A DNA stretch of 64,000 nucleotides from Oscillospiraceae bacterium (GTDB lineage: Bacteria; Bacillota; Clostridia; Oscillospirales; Oscillospiraceae). Under the pieces are notes generated by a model. It ran no database searches. It had not been told where the DNA came from and saw nothing but the letters and a program-made list of their open reading frames with translations. The stretch is from the NCBI GenBank assembly GCA_910575815.1, contig CAJTFN010000006.1, positions 1-64,000 on the forward strand, written 5' to 3'. The translations under genes and the position numbers were made by a program. Below are positions 34,091-42,522 of this stretch, one piece after another; position 1 is the stretch's first letter, and the number at the start of each line of letters is the position of its first letter.

Positions 34091-35025
34091 TACAGGTGCG
34101 GCAGAGTGGTTCTGTAGCGGCGAAGGTCCGCCTCGCTGCCGGAGCGGCACACCTCCTCCAGATAGCGTATCATCCGGTCCCGCTCCTTCGGCAGCGCTCC
34201 CTCCACCCAAACGACGTTGGAGGCCCCCAAGGTCGCGAAATACACCGGAATTTCCAGGTGCTCCAGAAGGGTCTTGAGCTCCTCGATCTTCTCCAGCTCC
34301 CCTTCTTCCTCCCAGCGGCCCGCCTGAATCTCCTGGTAAAGCCCGGACTCCGGATAAACCGTCAGCATGGAGGAGCCAATCAGCTTTGGATTTGTCCGGT
34401 TGAAGACGGCGGCGCTTTTCCGGGCGCCCTCTGTTCCCCGGCCCCGGCCGGAGATGCCGGTGAGGTACATGAAGTTGTAGCCGATTCCCGCCTGGTCCAG
34501 CCGCCGGGTCTGCCGGACAATGTCCTCCGGCCCATAGCCTTTGTCCATGAAGGCCAGGGCCTCCCCGTCCCCGGTCTCCACGCCGATGGAGAGGCCGTCA
34601 AACCCCAACGCCCTCAGGGCCCGGAGCTGGCCGTCCTCCTTTTGGGCGACGTCCGTTACCCGGGAAAAGCAGCCGATGCTCTCGCAGGAGGGCAGATACT
34701 CCCGGATCTTCCGGGCGATGGCCTCCAGCCGGTCCAAGTGAAGGGCAAAGGGATTCGCCCCCACCAGGAACACCCGCCGGGGGCCGGCCAGGGGCGAAAT
34801 CCCCTGAAGCTGAGCGGACAGCCGGGCCAAGGGGTCGTTGATCCGCTGCTGGGCCTCCCGCAGGTCCGCCTCCACCGTCTCCAGCGGGGTAAGGCGGTAC
34901 CGGAAGGGCAGATCGCTGTAAAGCGTACAGAATTTACAGCGGTGATGCGTACACCCCGCGGCCACCTCCAGCAGCAGCGAGCCCGCCTCGTAGGGTGGCC
35001 GCCATACCGTTCCCGTATAATGCAT
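34090..35025 (-). CDS. Radical SAM protein of the COG1032 type
   Basis: A 311-residue radical SAM enzyme. The cluster cysteines C25, C30 and C33 lie in GCTHHRCKFC (CX4CX2C rather than CX3CX2C, a spacing I recall for this family). It continues with FLVGANPFAL, SIGVETGDGEALAFMDKGY and MYLTGISGRGRGTEGA, typical of Elp3/YgiQ-like barrels. No B12-binding or TRAM domain is present. The reaction is unknown. It is divergent from an HxlR regulator, with a palindrome between them. Confidence 0.85.
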   Translation of the reverse strand: MHYTGTVWRPPYEAGSLLLEVAAGCTHHRCKFCTLYSDLPFRYRLTPLETVEADLREAQQRINDPLARLSAQLQGISPLAGPRRVFLVGANPFALHLDRLEAIARKIREYLPSCESIGCFSRVTDVAQKEDGQLRALRALGFDGLSIGVETGDGEALAFMDKGYGPEDIVRQTRRLDQAGIGYNFMYLTGISGRGRGTEGARKSAAVFNRTNPKLIGSSMLTVYPESGLYQEIQAGRWEEEGELEKIEELKTLLEHLEIPVYFATLGASNVVWVEGALPKERDRMIRYLEEVCRSGSEADLRRYRTTLPHL

Positions 35026-35084
35026 TAATCGTACTCCTTTCCGTGTGTCTTTTCTGTCTGTACAGTTTAGCGCCCGGAAATTCC

Positions 35085-35129
35085 GATTACAAGTACGATT
35101 ATTTTTAATAGATAGTACGTTTTGTAATC
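35085..35129. promoter_or_regulatory. Probable HxlR operator between divergent genes
   Basis: Arms GATTACAA and TTGTAATC, with AGTACG repeated inside each (35092 and 35114), form a 45-base imperfect palindrome. GTAC-containing palindromes are typical for HxlR-type dimers. Confidence 0.55.
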
Positions 35130-35184
35130 CTATCTTGTGTTTTCAGACCGCCTGGAGTATACTGCCCTTAGGGAGGGATGGAGG

Positions 35185-35568
35185 ATGTCCGAAAACAAAT
35201 TCGCCGGGGACGACGCCCTGGCCCGCTGCGTGCCCATGAGCAAGCTCCAGGCCATTTTGAGCGGCAAGTGGAAGATTTTAATCTTATGGTACGTGGCTTT
35301 TTACAAGGTCCAGCGCTTTGGCCAGCTCCGCCGCCGCCTGGAGGGCATCACCCAGTCCACCTTGACCAAGCAACTGCGGGAGCTGGAGCAGGACGGCTTT
35401 TTGCACCGGGAGATTTACAGGGAAATTCCGCCCAGGGTGGAGTACCGGCTGACCGAGCTGGGCGAGAGCTTTATCCCGGTTCTGTATCAGATGCTCTCCT
35501 GGAGCGAAGAGCGGCTCTGTCCCCCGGACTATGTCAATCCCTACGGCGATCAGGCGCCGGAGCCCTGA
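35185..35568 (+). CDS. HxlR-family transcriptional regulator
   Basis: A 127-residue winged-helix protein with the HxlR pattern: CPMSKLQAILSGKWKILILWYV (first-strand Cys replaced within RCVPMSK), FGQLRRRLEGITQSTLTKQLRELEQDGFLHRE and YRLTELGESFIPVLYQM. C15 (ARCVPM) may be a redox or electrophile sensor, as in YodB and HypR; this is inference. GGAGG lies directly upstream. It probably represses itself and the divergent radical SAM gene. Confidence 0.9.
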   Translation: MSENKFAGDDALARCVPMSKLQAILSGKWKILILWYVAFYKVQRFGQLRRRLEGITQSTLTKQLRELEQDGFLHREIYREIPPRVEYRLTELGESFIPVLYQMLSWSEERLCPPDYVNPYGDQAPEP

Positions 35569-35679
35569 ATTTTCCCGAGCTCCCCGGCGCCGGACGCTCA
35601 AACCCGATCCGCCATTCCCCCGGTCCAGACCCCGGAGGAATGGTTTTGCGTTTGGCCCGGCTGCGGCTTCCCCCGCGGG

Positions 35680-35703
35680 AACATCCCCTCCGGGGATGTT
35701 TTC
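35680..35703 (+). terminator. Terminator after the HxlR region
   Basis: Stem AACATCCCC / GGGGATGTT with a TCC loop and TTC after it. Confidence 0.65.
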
Positions 35704-35732
35704 TTGCATCTCCGGGGAAATCATGCTATAAT
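35704..35732 (+). promoter_or_regulatory. Promoter of the ABC exporter gene
   Basis: TTGCAT, 17-base spacer, TATAAT with a TGC extension; 42 bases upstream of the start codon. Confidence 0.6.
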
Positions 35733-35774
35733 CCTAGACGATAAAATGATGTTCCAACAATGGAGGATGTTTCT

Positions 35775-37526
35775 ATGACCACCCAGGACTTCCAACGAAA
35801 ATCCCCCCTGCAAATCTTCCTCTCCTACTTCCGTCCCCACCGAAAACTGTTCGTCATGGACCTGACCTGCGCCCTGCTGATTTCCGTCATCGACCTGGCC
35901 TTCCCCGCTGTGTCCCGTTGGTGCATGTATGAGCTGCTGCCCCAGAGCGCCTATAAGACCTTCTTCGCCGTGATGGCGGTGGTTTTCGCCGCGTTTCTTC
36001 TCCGGGCCCTGCTGACCTACGTCATCTGCTACTGGGGCCACACCTTCGGCATCCTGGTGGAGGCGGACATCCGCCACGACCTCTTCCATCACATGCAGGA
36101 GCTGAGCTTCAACTACTACGACCAAAACCGCACCGGCCAGCTCATGAGCCGCCTGACGGCGGACCTCTTCGATATCACGGAGCTGGCTCACCACGGGCCG
36201 GAGGATATCTTCATCTCCGGCGTCACCATCGTGGGGTCCCTGGTCATCATGTTCACCATTCAATGGCGTCTGGCCTTGGTCATTACCTGCATCGTGCCGG
36301 TGTTCTTCGCCGTGGTCTGGTCCTGCCGGCGGTCCATGAGCGCCGCCTCCGCCGCCGTGAAGCAGAAAACCGCCGTCATCAACTCCGACATTGAGTCCGG
36401 CCTCTCCGGCATCCGGACGGCGAAAGCCTTTGCCAACGAGGGGACGGAGCTGCGGAAATTCGACAGCTCCAACGCCACCTTCAAGACCTCCAAACGGGCC
36501 TTTCACAAGGCTATGGGCCGCTTCAACGCCACCATGGAGTTCTTCCTCTGCATCCTCTCCGCCGCCGTCATCGCCGCCGGGGGGCTATTCATCATGCGGG
36601 GAGAGCTGAACGTCATCGATCTGACCACCTTCAGTCTCTACATCACCACCTTCGTCACCCCGGTGCGGAAGCTCTCCAACTTCGCGGAGCTCTTCGCCAA
36701 CGGCACGGCGGGCCTGGGCCGCTTCATCGAGCTGATGCGGGAGGAGCCCTCCTTAAAGGACGCGCCGGACGCCAAGGTCCTTCACCGGGTGGAGGGCCAA
36801 ATCGACGTGGACCACGTCAGCTTCGCCTATCAGGACGACCTGGCGGTGCTCCGGGACGTGGATCTCCACATTCGCCCCGGTGAAACCCTGGCGGTAGTGG
36901 GGCCCTCCGGCGGTGGGAAGTCCACCCTCTGCCAGCTGATTCCCCGGTTTTACGACGTCACCGAGGGCGCCGTCCGGCTGGACGGCGCCGACGTGCGGCA
37001 GGTGACCCAGGAGTCTCTCCGGCGGAACGTGGGGGTGGTCCAGCAGGACGTGTTCCTCTTTGCCGCCAGCATCCTGGAGAACATCCGCTATGGCCGCCCT
37101 GGGGCCACAGAGGAGGAGGTGGCCCGGGCCGCCCGCCTCGCAGAGATTTACGACGACATCGTCGCCATGCCCGACGGGTTCAACACCTACGTGGGAGAGC
37201 GGGGCGTTCTCCTCTCCGGCGGGCAGAAGCAGCGGATTTCCATCGCCCGGATCTTTTTGAAGGACCCCCCGGTGCTGATTCTGGACGAGGCTACCTCCGC
37301 CCTGGACAGCGTGACGGAGGCCAAGCTCCAGGAGGCCTTTGACAAGCTGTCAAAGGGCCGGACTACCATCATCATCGCCCACCGCCTCTCCACGGTCCGG
37401 AACGCGGACCGCATCGCCGTCATTGAGGATGGGCGCATGGTGGAGCTGGGAAGCCACGAGGAGCTGATGGCCAAGGACGGGGCCTATGCCGCCCTGGTCC
37501 ACACCCAGGAGCTGCGCCATGGATAA
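35775..37526 (+). CDS. ABC exporter, fused membrane and ATPase domains
   Basis: A 583-residue half-transporter of the MsbA/LmrA type. Six membrane helices fill residues 20-310; the ATPase domain has Walker A GPSGGGKSTLCQLI, Q loop VQQDVFLF, signature LLSGGQKQRISIAR, Walker B VLILDEATSALDSVTE and the H loop IIAHRLSTV. The start at 35775 follows TGGAGG by 9 bases. It should act as a homodimer exporting lipids or drugs. The stop lies inside the start of ylmH (8-base overlap). Confidence 0.93.
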   Translation: MTTQDFQRKSPLQIFLSYFRPHRKLFVMDLTCALLISVIDLAFPAVSRWCMYELLPQSAYKTFFAVMAVVFAAFLLRALLTYVICYWGHTFGILVEADIRHDLFHHMQELSFNYYDQNRTGQLMSRLTADLFDITELAHHGPEDIFISGVTIVGSLVIMFTIQWRLALVITCIVPVFFAVVWSCRRSMSAASAAVKQKTAVINSDIESGLSGIRTAKAFANEGTELRKFDSSNATFKTSKRAFHKAMGRFNATMEFFLCILSAAVIAAGGLFIMRGELNVIDLTTFSLYITTFVTPVRKLSNFAELFANGTAGLGRFIELMREEPSLKDAPDAKVLHRVEGQIDVDHVSFAYQDDLAVLRDVDLHIRPGETLAVVGPSGGGKSTLCQLIPRFYDVTEGAVRLDGADVRQVTQESLRRNVGVVQQDVFLFAASILENIRYGRPGATEEEVARAARLAEIYDDIVAMPDGFNTYVGERGVLLSGGQKQRISIARIFLKDPPVLILDEATSALDSVTEAKLQEAFDKLSKGRTTIIIAHRLSTVRNADRIAVIEDGRMVELGSHEELMAKDGAYAALVHTQELRHG

Positions 37527-38310
37527 GGGGATGCTGCTGGACCGCCTGGGCCTCACTGGAGAGGACCGGCTGGCCCTGGCAAAGGTGCTGGACAAGGCGG
37601 AACAGGCGGAGAGCCGGAACATCCCCGCCTCCACAAGTTTCCTCAGCCCCCAGCAGCGGGCCCAGGCCCTGGACCTCCTGCGGCTGGCGGGGATTCCGGA
37701 GACGGCCTACGTTTTCCAGGGTGGCTATAAGGGTGCGGAGCGGCAAATTCTCCTTTTCCTCCCCGACTGGATGGAGCCAGAGAACGCCGAAGCCCCCATC
37801 CGCTGCCTCCGGGCCGTCTTCCGGGAGGAGGAGAGGCTGAGCCACCGGGATTTCCTGGGGAGCCTGATGGGCATGGGCATTGTGCGGGAGAAGGTGGGGG
37901 ACATTTTGGTGGCCCCCGGAAGCGCGGACCTTTTGGTTTTGGACGGCGTGGCAGACTTTCTCCTGCAAAGCTGGGCCTCAGCCGGGCGAGCAAAACTCCG
38001 GGTTTCCGCCATCGAGCCGGAAAACCTTCATATTCCAACAGTCCAGCGGAAGGAGGTCCGGGATACGGTGTCCTCTCTCCGGCTGGACGCGGTGGCGGCC
38101 TCCGGCTTCCGGCTGGCCCGGGGGAAGGCCGCCGCCCTCATCGAGGGCGGAAAGGTCCAGCTCAACTGGCGGGAGTGCGTGAAGCCGGACAAGCTGCTGG
38201 AGGCGGGAGACGTGGTGTCCGCCCGGGGCTTTGGGAAATTCGAGCTCAGCGAGGTGGGGGGCCTGACCCGGAAGGGGAGAATCTCCATCATCTTGCAGGT
38301 CTATGTTTGA
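37519..38310 (+). CDS. ylmH: YlmH-family S4-domain RNA-binding protein
   Basis: A 263-residue protein. The N-terminal part (about 1-180) has the YlmH layout (FLSPQQRAQALDLL...SHRDFLGSLMGMGIVREKVGDILV) and the C-terminal S4 RNA-binding domain reads RLDAVAASGFRLARGKAAALIEGGKVQLN...DVVSARGFGKFEL. YlmH binds ribosomal 50S and helps the ribosome-associated quality-control tailing step in Firmicutes. It usually sits in the ftsZ/divIVA cluster; here it is instead coupled to an ABC exporter. Confidence 0.9.
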   Translation: MDKGMLLDRLGLTGEDRLALAKVLDKAEQAESRNIPASTSFLSPQQRAQALDLLRLAGIPETAYVFQGGYKGAERQILLFLPDWMEPENAEAPIRCLRAVFREEERLSHRDFLGSLMGMGIVREKVGDILVAPGSADLLVLDGVADFLLQSWASAGRAKLRVSAIEPENLHIPTVQRKEVRDTVSSLRLDAVAASGFRLARGKAAALIEGGKVQLNWRECVKPDKLLEAGDVVSARGFGKFELSEVGGLTRKGRISIILQVYV

Positions 38311-38385
38311 AACGGAAAGAAATCCGGCAAAAATTTGAAGAGCGGCAGGCCGGAAAACCGTTATGGTATACAGGAGGAGTTTGGG

Positions 38386-38604
38386 ATGCTGGAATATGAG
38401 TTTGAGACGGTCCAATGCGAGAGCGGCGGATACAGCCTCTTTGGGGGCATCGGCCTGGAGACGGAACGGCACCGGGAAATCATCCTCCGCCGGGGAGCGG
38501 AGGGCTGGCGCTACGCGGGCTTTGTGCCAAAGAAGCAGCGGACCGGCGGATTTATGGAATCCATTGAATTGATCTTCGAGCGGGAACAGGGGGGACAAGC
38601 GTGA
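38386..38604 (+). CDS. DUF4177-like small protein
   Basis: A 72-residue protein starting MLEYEFETVQCESGG and containing HREIILRRGAEGWRYAGFVP, the pattern of DUF4177 proteins (strand, helix REIIEEYAKEGW, strand). GGAGGAG precedes the start. It overlaps the DUF896 gene by 4 bases. Function unknown. Confidence 0.75.
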   Translation: MLEYEFETVQCESGGYSLFGGIGLETERHREIILRRGAEGWRYAGFVPKKQRTGGFMESIELIFEREQGGQA

Positions 38605-38813
38605 AGCAGGAGCAGATTGACCGCATCAACGAGCTGGCCCGGAAAGCCAGGTTTTCAGGCCTGACCGAGGCGGAGGAGAAAGAGAGGGCCGCCCTCCGCC
38701 GGGCGTATATCGACTCGGTGCTGGGGAATCTCAAGGACCAGCTGGACCACACCTACATCGTGGACGAGCAGGGGAACAAGCGGAAGCTGGAGAAGAAAGA
38801 GACGGAGGGCTGA
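38601..38813 (+). CDS. DUF896 (YnzC/UPF0291) family protein
   Basis: A 70-residue helical protein: KQEQIDRINELARKARFSGLTEAEEKERAALRRAYI, the family's defining helical hairpin, with a basic tail. Relatives include B. subtilis YnzC; function is not known. It overlaps the previous gene and ends 3 bases before the XpaC-like gene, so all belong to one operon. Confidence 0.88.
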   Translation: MKQEQIDRINELARKARFSGLTEAEEKERAALRRAYIDSVLGNLKDQLDHTYIVDEQGNKRKLEKKETEG

Positions 38814-38816
38814 GCC

Positions 38817-40022
38817 ATGGCGGAGAATCGAAAAAAGACGTCCGGCGGCGGGGATTGGGGCTGGCCCCTGATCATATTGTCCTTTTGCTTCGGCCTCTGG
38901 CCCGTGGGGCTGGTGCTGCTGTTCGGCAAGCTCTTTGCCGACGATGAGAAGCGGCCCGCCCAGAAGGCCCCGCCCCTCCAGGGAACGCCGGGACAGGCCG
39001 CCCAGGCTTCCGGAACCGTGACCGCCTCCGCCCCGCCCCGGCGGCAGACGAAGGCCGCCAAGGCGGTGAAGAAGGTCACCAAGTCCCCGGCGGCGAAGAA
39101 GTCCAACGCCTGGTGGCTGAAAATCGGCGGACTGGCGCTGCTGTTCTTTGGCCTGAATGGGATGGTGGATGCGATAGACAGCTTGCTGTGGGTCCTGCAA
39201 AACGGGACGGCCGCCCTTTGGTGGCTGGAGGATCTGCTGGGGGGACTGGCCATTACCGCCGGCGGCGGGGCCATGCTGTACAGCGGCTTCTCCATGGACC
39301 GCCAGCTCAAACGGTTTTCCAAGTATCTCCTGGTCCTGGGAGACCGGGAGGCCATGCCCATCGACGAGCTGGCCCGGACCCTGGGCTACTCGGAGCGGCG
39401 GGTGGAGAAGGACCTGGAGAAAATGATCGACAAGGGCTACTTTGGCGGGAAAGCCTATCTCAACGTGGAACTGGGCTACCTCTTCCGGGGCGGGAACGCC
39501 GAGGCCAGCTTCCGCCAGCGTTTCCAGGAGGCCCAGGGAACCGCGGAGGAGGGACCAAAGGTCCCGCCCAAGGAGGCGGAGGAGGGCTACTCCGGCATCC
39601 TCCGCAACATCCGCCGGGCCAACGACCAGATCGCGGACCCCATTCTCTCCGCCAAGATTGACCGGCTGGAGGAAATCACGGCGAAGATTTTCAAGATCGT
39701 CGAGGCGGACCCCAAGAAGAAGGAACGTATCGGCACCTTCTTGAACTACTACCTGCCCACCACCCAGAAGCTGCTGAACTCCTACGCTCAGTTCGAGGCC
39801 GCCGGTGTGGAGGGGGAAAACCTCCGGCAGGCGAAACAGCGCATCGAAACCACCATGGACTCCATCGTCAAGGGCTTCGAGCACCAGCTGGACGAGCTCT
39901 ATCAGGCGGACGCCATGGACGTGGACTCGGACATCCGGGTGATGGAGCACATGCTCCGCCGGGACACCGGCAACGCGGAGGAGGACTTCGGCCTGGGCGG
40001 CAGCGCCGTTCAGCAGGAATAA
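38817..40022 (+). CDS. XpaC-like (5-bromo-4-chloroindolyl phosphate hydrolysis family) membrane protein
   Basis: A 401-residue protein. One helix near residues 13-33, an Ala/Lys/Pro-rich linker (45-90), two helices near 97-115 and 130-150, a small winged-helix-like segment (MPIDELARTLGYSERRVEKDLEKMIDKGYF) and the C-terminal XpaC helical bundle (RIGTFLNYYLPTTQKLLNSYAQFE...). The winged segment inside an XpaC protein suggests a link to DNA or protein binding. In B. subtilis xpaC lies next to yaaN (TelA); no telA is seen here. Role unknown, probably envelope-associated. Confidence 0.82.
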   Translation: MAENRKKTSGGGDWGWPLIILSFCFGLWPVGLVLLFGKLFADDEKRPAQKAPPLQGTPGQAAQASGTVTASAPPRRQTKAAKAVKKVTKSPAAKKSNAWWLKIGGLALLFFGLNGMVDAIDSLLWVLQNGTAALWWLEDLLGGLAITAGGGAMLYSGFSMDRQLKRFSKYLLVLGDREAMPIDELARTLGYSERRVEKDLEKMIDKGYFGGKAYLNVELGYLFRGGNAEASFRQRFQEAQGTAEEGPKVPPKEAEEGYSGILRNIRRANDQIADPILSAKIDRLEEITAKIFKIVEADPKKKERIGTFLNYYLPTTQKLLNSYAQFEAAGVEGENLRQAKQRIETTMDSIVKGFEHQLDELYQADAMDVDSDIRVMEHMLRRDTGNAEEDFGLGGSAVQQE

Positions 40023-40269
40023 CATACGGCCCGGTCTCCGCACATGGGGGCTGGGCCGCGCTTTTTCCAGGGGGAGGGCGGATACCCGGCGTTCCCTCCT
40101 TCTCTTTGCCGCAAGAGGCTCCGAGGTGGGGAAATCCGCTGGGCCAGGGCTTTTCGGCCCTGAAAAACCGGCGATGTAAACCGGCGGTTAGCAGAAGGGA
40201 AGCCGAAAGTTGGTGGCACTCCCCCGCTCTCCCCTGCTATGATGAAGCCCAACAAAGGAGGGATGCCCT

Positions 40270-41595
40270 ATGACAACCGGCCAGCGCGTGGCCCAGAAAC
40301 GAAAGGAGCTCAGCCTCTCCCAGGAAGCCCTGGGGGAAAAGCTGGGCGTGTCCCGGCAGTCCATTTACAAGTGGGAATCCGACAGCGCCCTGCCGGAGGT
40401 GGAAAAGCTGGTGGCCCTCAGCCGCCTGTTCGGCGTGTCCGTGGGGTGGCTGCTGGGCGTGGAGGAGGAGGCCGCCTCCGGTGGCGGCGAGCTGAGCGAG
40501 GAACAGCTGCGTCTCGCGGAGGAAATCGCCGCCCGGTACGCCCCCTCCCCTCGGAGGATGTCGGTGGTGAAGGTCTCGGTGGCCGCGGCGGCGCTGTGCC
40601 TCTGCCTGGTCCTCTGGGGGTTCTACCAGAGACTGGAGGACTTGACGCGGAATTACTCCCGCCTGGAAGCCACCATCTCCCAAGTGGAGACCGGGGTGAA
40701 CGGGCAAATCAGCGGCATTTCCAACCGGGTGGAGCAAATCCTGAAATCCCAGAACAACGTGACCGCCGATTACCGCACAACCCTGGTGGATGTGAGTCCC
40801 TCTGTCGCTCAGGCCTTCTTTCAGGCGTACGCCGTGCCGAAACGCTATGTGGAGGGCATGACGGCGGAGTTTTACGCTGGGAACAACGAAGGCCGCCAGA
40901 ACCGCCCCGTCCCCGGGGAGCCGGGTGCGGGCCAGCGGTTCTCGGCGGAGCTGCGCTGCGGTCTGGCGGAGGACATCGTTCTAAGCGTAACCTTCGTCTA
41001 TCCGGACGGAACCCGGCAGACCCAGGTTCTGGAGCACTTTTACGGCCTCTATGGCCAAACCTTTCCGGCGGCCCATGCGGATTACGCTTTGGAGGAGAAA
41101 ACGGTGGAGGGCAGGGCCCTTGTTCTGACGGAGAGCGAACGGGGCGTGCTGTACCAAAACCTTGACACGGCCGCCGCCGTCAACAGCGCTGTGTCCGTGG
41201 CGGAGCTGGAAAGCGTGCGGGTAGGGCTGTTCCGGAATCAGATGCTGGTGGACTGGGCGGTGTTCGCTCCGCTGCCGGGGGTGGCAGACCAGGAAAGCGG
41301 CTTCCTCACCGGGGAGCAATGGAAGGCCCTGGAGGACCTCCGGCCGGGAGACAAGGACCGGCTCACCTTCTATTTCCCCGCCCAGGAGATTCCCCTGGAG
41401 GCGGGAGATGTTCTCCAGGAAGCCGTGGTCCTCCGGGATGTGTATGGCCGGACGGCGGTTCAAGCCGGGAGGGCCTATGGCCTGGATGAACAAGAACGCG
41501 GATTGTGCCCTCTCGGGTTGGAGGTCCCGGATGCCTATCCCGATTGGGCGCTGGAGGACGGAAGTTCTATTTGCTCATTAAGGAAAGACCCCTGA
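40270..41595 (+). CDS. Membrane-anchored XRE regulator with extracytoplasmic domain
   Basis: A 441-residue protein. An N-terminal helix-turn-helix (VAQKRKELSLSQEALGEKLGVSRQSIYKWESD, about 5-60), one membrane helix (VVKVSVAAAALCLCLVLWGFY, about 98-118), a coiled coil (LEDLTRNYSRLEATISQVE...) and an outer domain of about 280 residues with beta-rich repeats. This topology (DNA-binding inside, sensor outside) is like one-component membrane regulators. AAAGGAGGG lies upstream. The outer domain is not one I recognise. Confidence 0.8.
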   Translation: MTTGQRVAQKRKELSLSQEALGEKLGVSRQSIYKWESDSALPEVEKLVALSRLFGVSVGWLLGVEEEAASGGGELSEEQLRLAEEIAARYAPSPRRMSVVKVSVAAAALCLCLVLWGFYQRLEDLTRNYSRLEATISQVETGVNGQISGISNRVEQILKSQNNVTADYRTTLVDVSPSVAQAFFQAYAVPKRYVEGMTAEFYAGNNEGRQNRPVPGEPGAGQRFSAELRCGLAEDIVLSVTFVYPDGTRQTQVLEHFYGLYGQTFPAAHADYALEEKTVEGRALVLTESERGVLYQNLDTAAAVNSAVSVAELESVRVGLFRNQMLVDWAVFAPLPGVADQESGFLTGEQWKALEDLRPGDKDRLTFYFPAQEIPLEAGDVLQEAVVLRDVYGRTAVQAGRAYGLDEQERGLCPLGLEVPDAYPDWALEDGSSICSLRKDP

Positions 41596-41631
41596 AAAAC
41601 GGAACGCCTGGGTAAGACGCCATATGGACAA

Positions 41632-41687
41632 AGCCCCTTAAGGGGCCCCGAGGGATTGCTTCCTCCGCGGGCCGCCCCTTAAGGGGC
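41632..41687. repeat. Pair of GC-rich palindromes
   Basis: GCCCCTTAAGGGGC occurs at 41633-41646 and again at 41673-41686. Each copy is itself a perfect palindrome and the two can also pair with each other; TGTTTCC follows. A terminator of the XRE gene is the simplest reading. Confidence 0.6.
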
Positions 41688-41915
41688 TGTTTCCTTGTGT
41701 CCGCCTGATGTTACGGCCTTTATCGTCGCCGCGGTTGAAAGGAGGCGGCTCTCCCTGCCCAAAAATCCGCTTGCCGGGGCAGGTCCCCTCTTGTCCCGGG
41801 TGGGTATTCCCCCCCAAATATCCCCTAGCGCATATGCAATTGTATCTCCCGCGGCGATGTGCTACAATTCCAAACACGCTCTATGCTACATTTTTAAAAA
41901 TTTTTTCGATCCCCG

Positions 41916-41946
41916 TGTAATATTTTCCCCTCCCCCGCCGTTTACC
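41916..41946 (+). promoter_or_regulatory. Predicted ECF promoter of the sigma gene
   Basis: TGTAAT at 41916, a 17-base C-rich spacer, CGTTTACC at 41939. The same layout with identical 3' part occurs at 43830 before the stalk-domain gene. A/T tracts precede both copies. Confidence 0.6.
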
Positions 41947-41988
41947 CATAGAAACAGCGCCCATTCCACACAAAGGAGGAGACCTTTT

Positions 41989-42522
41989 ATGCTTGCGATC
42001 TGCCTCGCCATGCTGGAAACCGAAGAGGACCAGCGGCGATTTACCCGGCTTTTCGAGGCGCATGAGAAGAAAATCTACAAAATGGCCCTGCACATCCTGG
42101 GAGACCCCAACCGGGCGGAGGACGCCGCCCAGCAGACCTGGCTTCAGCTTGTACAGAACTGGGACCGAATTTCCGCCTTGCCCTGGAAGGAAACCGAGGG
42201 CTATGTGGTCACGGTTTCCAAAAACTGCGCCCTGGACATCCTCCGGGCGGAGAGGCGGACCACCTCCTTCCCCGAGGATTGGGATCCCCCTGCCCGGGAG
42301 GAGCACCAGGAGGAGTATCACTATCTCGTCTCCCTCATCGGAGCTCTGCCGGAGAATTACCGCCGGATTCTGGAGCTGAAATGCGTGGAGGAGCAGACCA
42401 ACCGGGAGATCGCCCGGAGGCTGGGCATCCCCGAGTCCACCGTGGGCGTCCGGGTAATGCGGGGCCGGGCCATGTTGCGGGAGCGGCTGGAAAAGGAGGG
42501 GTATACTTATGAAGCAGTTTGA
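41989..42522 (+). CDS. ECF-type RNA polymerase sigma factor
   Basis: A 177-residue ECF sigma factor. Region 2: FTRLFEAHEKKIYKMALHILGDPNRAEDAAQQTWLQLVQ; region 4: LIGALPENYRRILELKCVEEQTNREIARRLGIPESTVGVRVMRGRAML. AAAGGAGGAGA lies 6 bases before the ATG at 41989. It overlaps the next gene, an apparent anti-sigma factor, by 14 bases. Predicted to use the TGWAAT-N17-CGTTTACC promoters found before itself and before 43919. Confidence 0.9.
   Translation: MLAICLAMLETEEDQRRFTRLFEAHEKKIYKMALHILGDPNRAEDAAQQTWLQLVQNWDRISALPWKETEGYVVTVSKNCALDILRAERRTTSFPEDWDPPAREEHQEEYHYLVSLIGALPENYRRILELKCVEEQTNREIARRLGIPESTVGVRVMRGRAMLRERLEKEGYTYEAV

Noticed and set aside
40023-40269. Riboswitch before the XRE-membrane gene
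   Set aside because: The gap has GC-rich inverted segments, but no recognised conserved box of cobalamin, TPP, SAM or other riboswitch classes.
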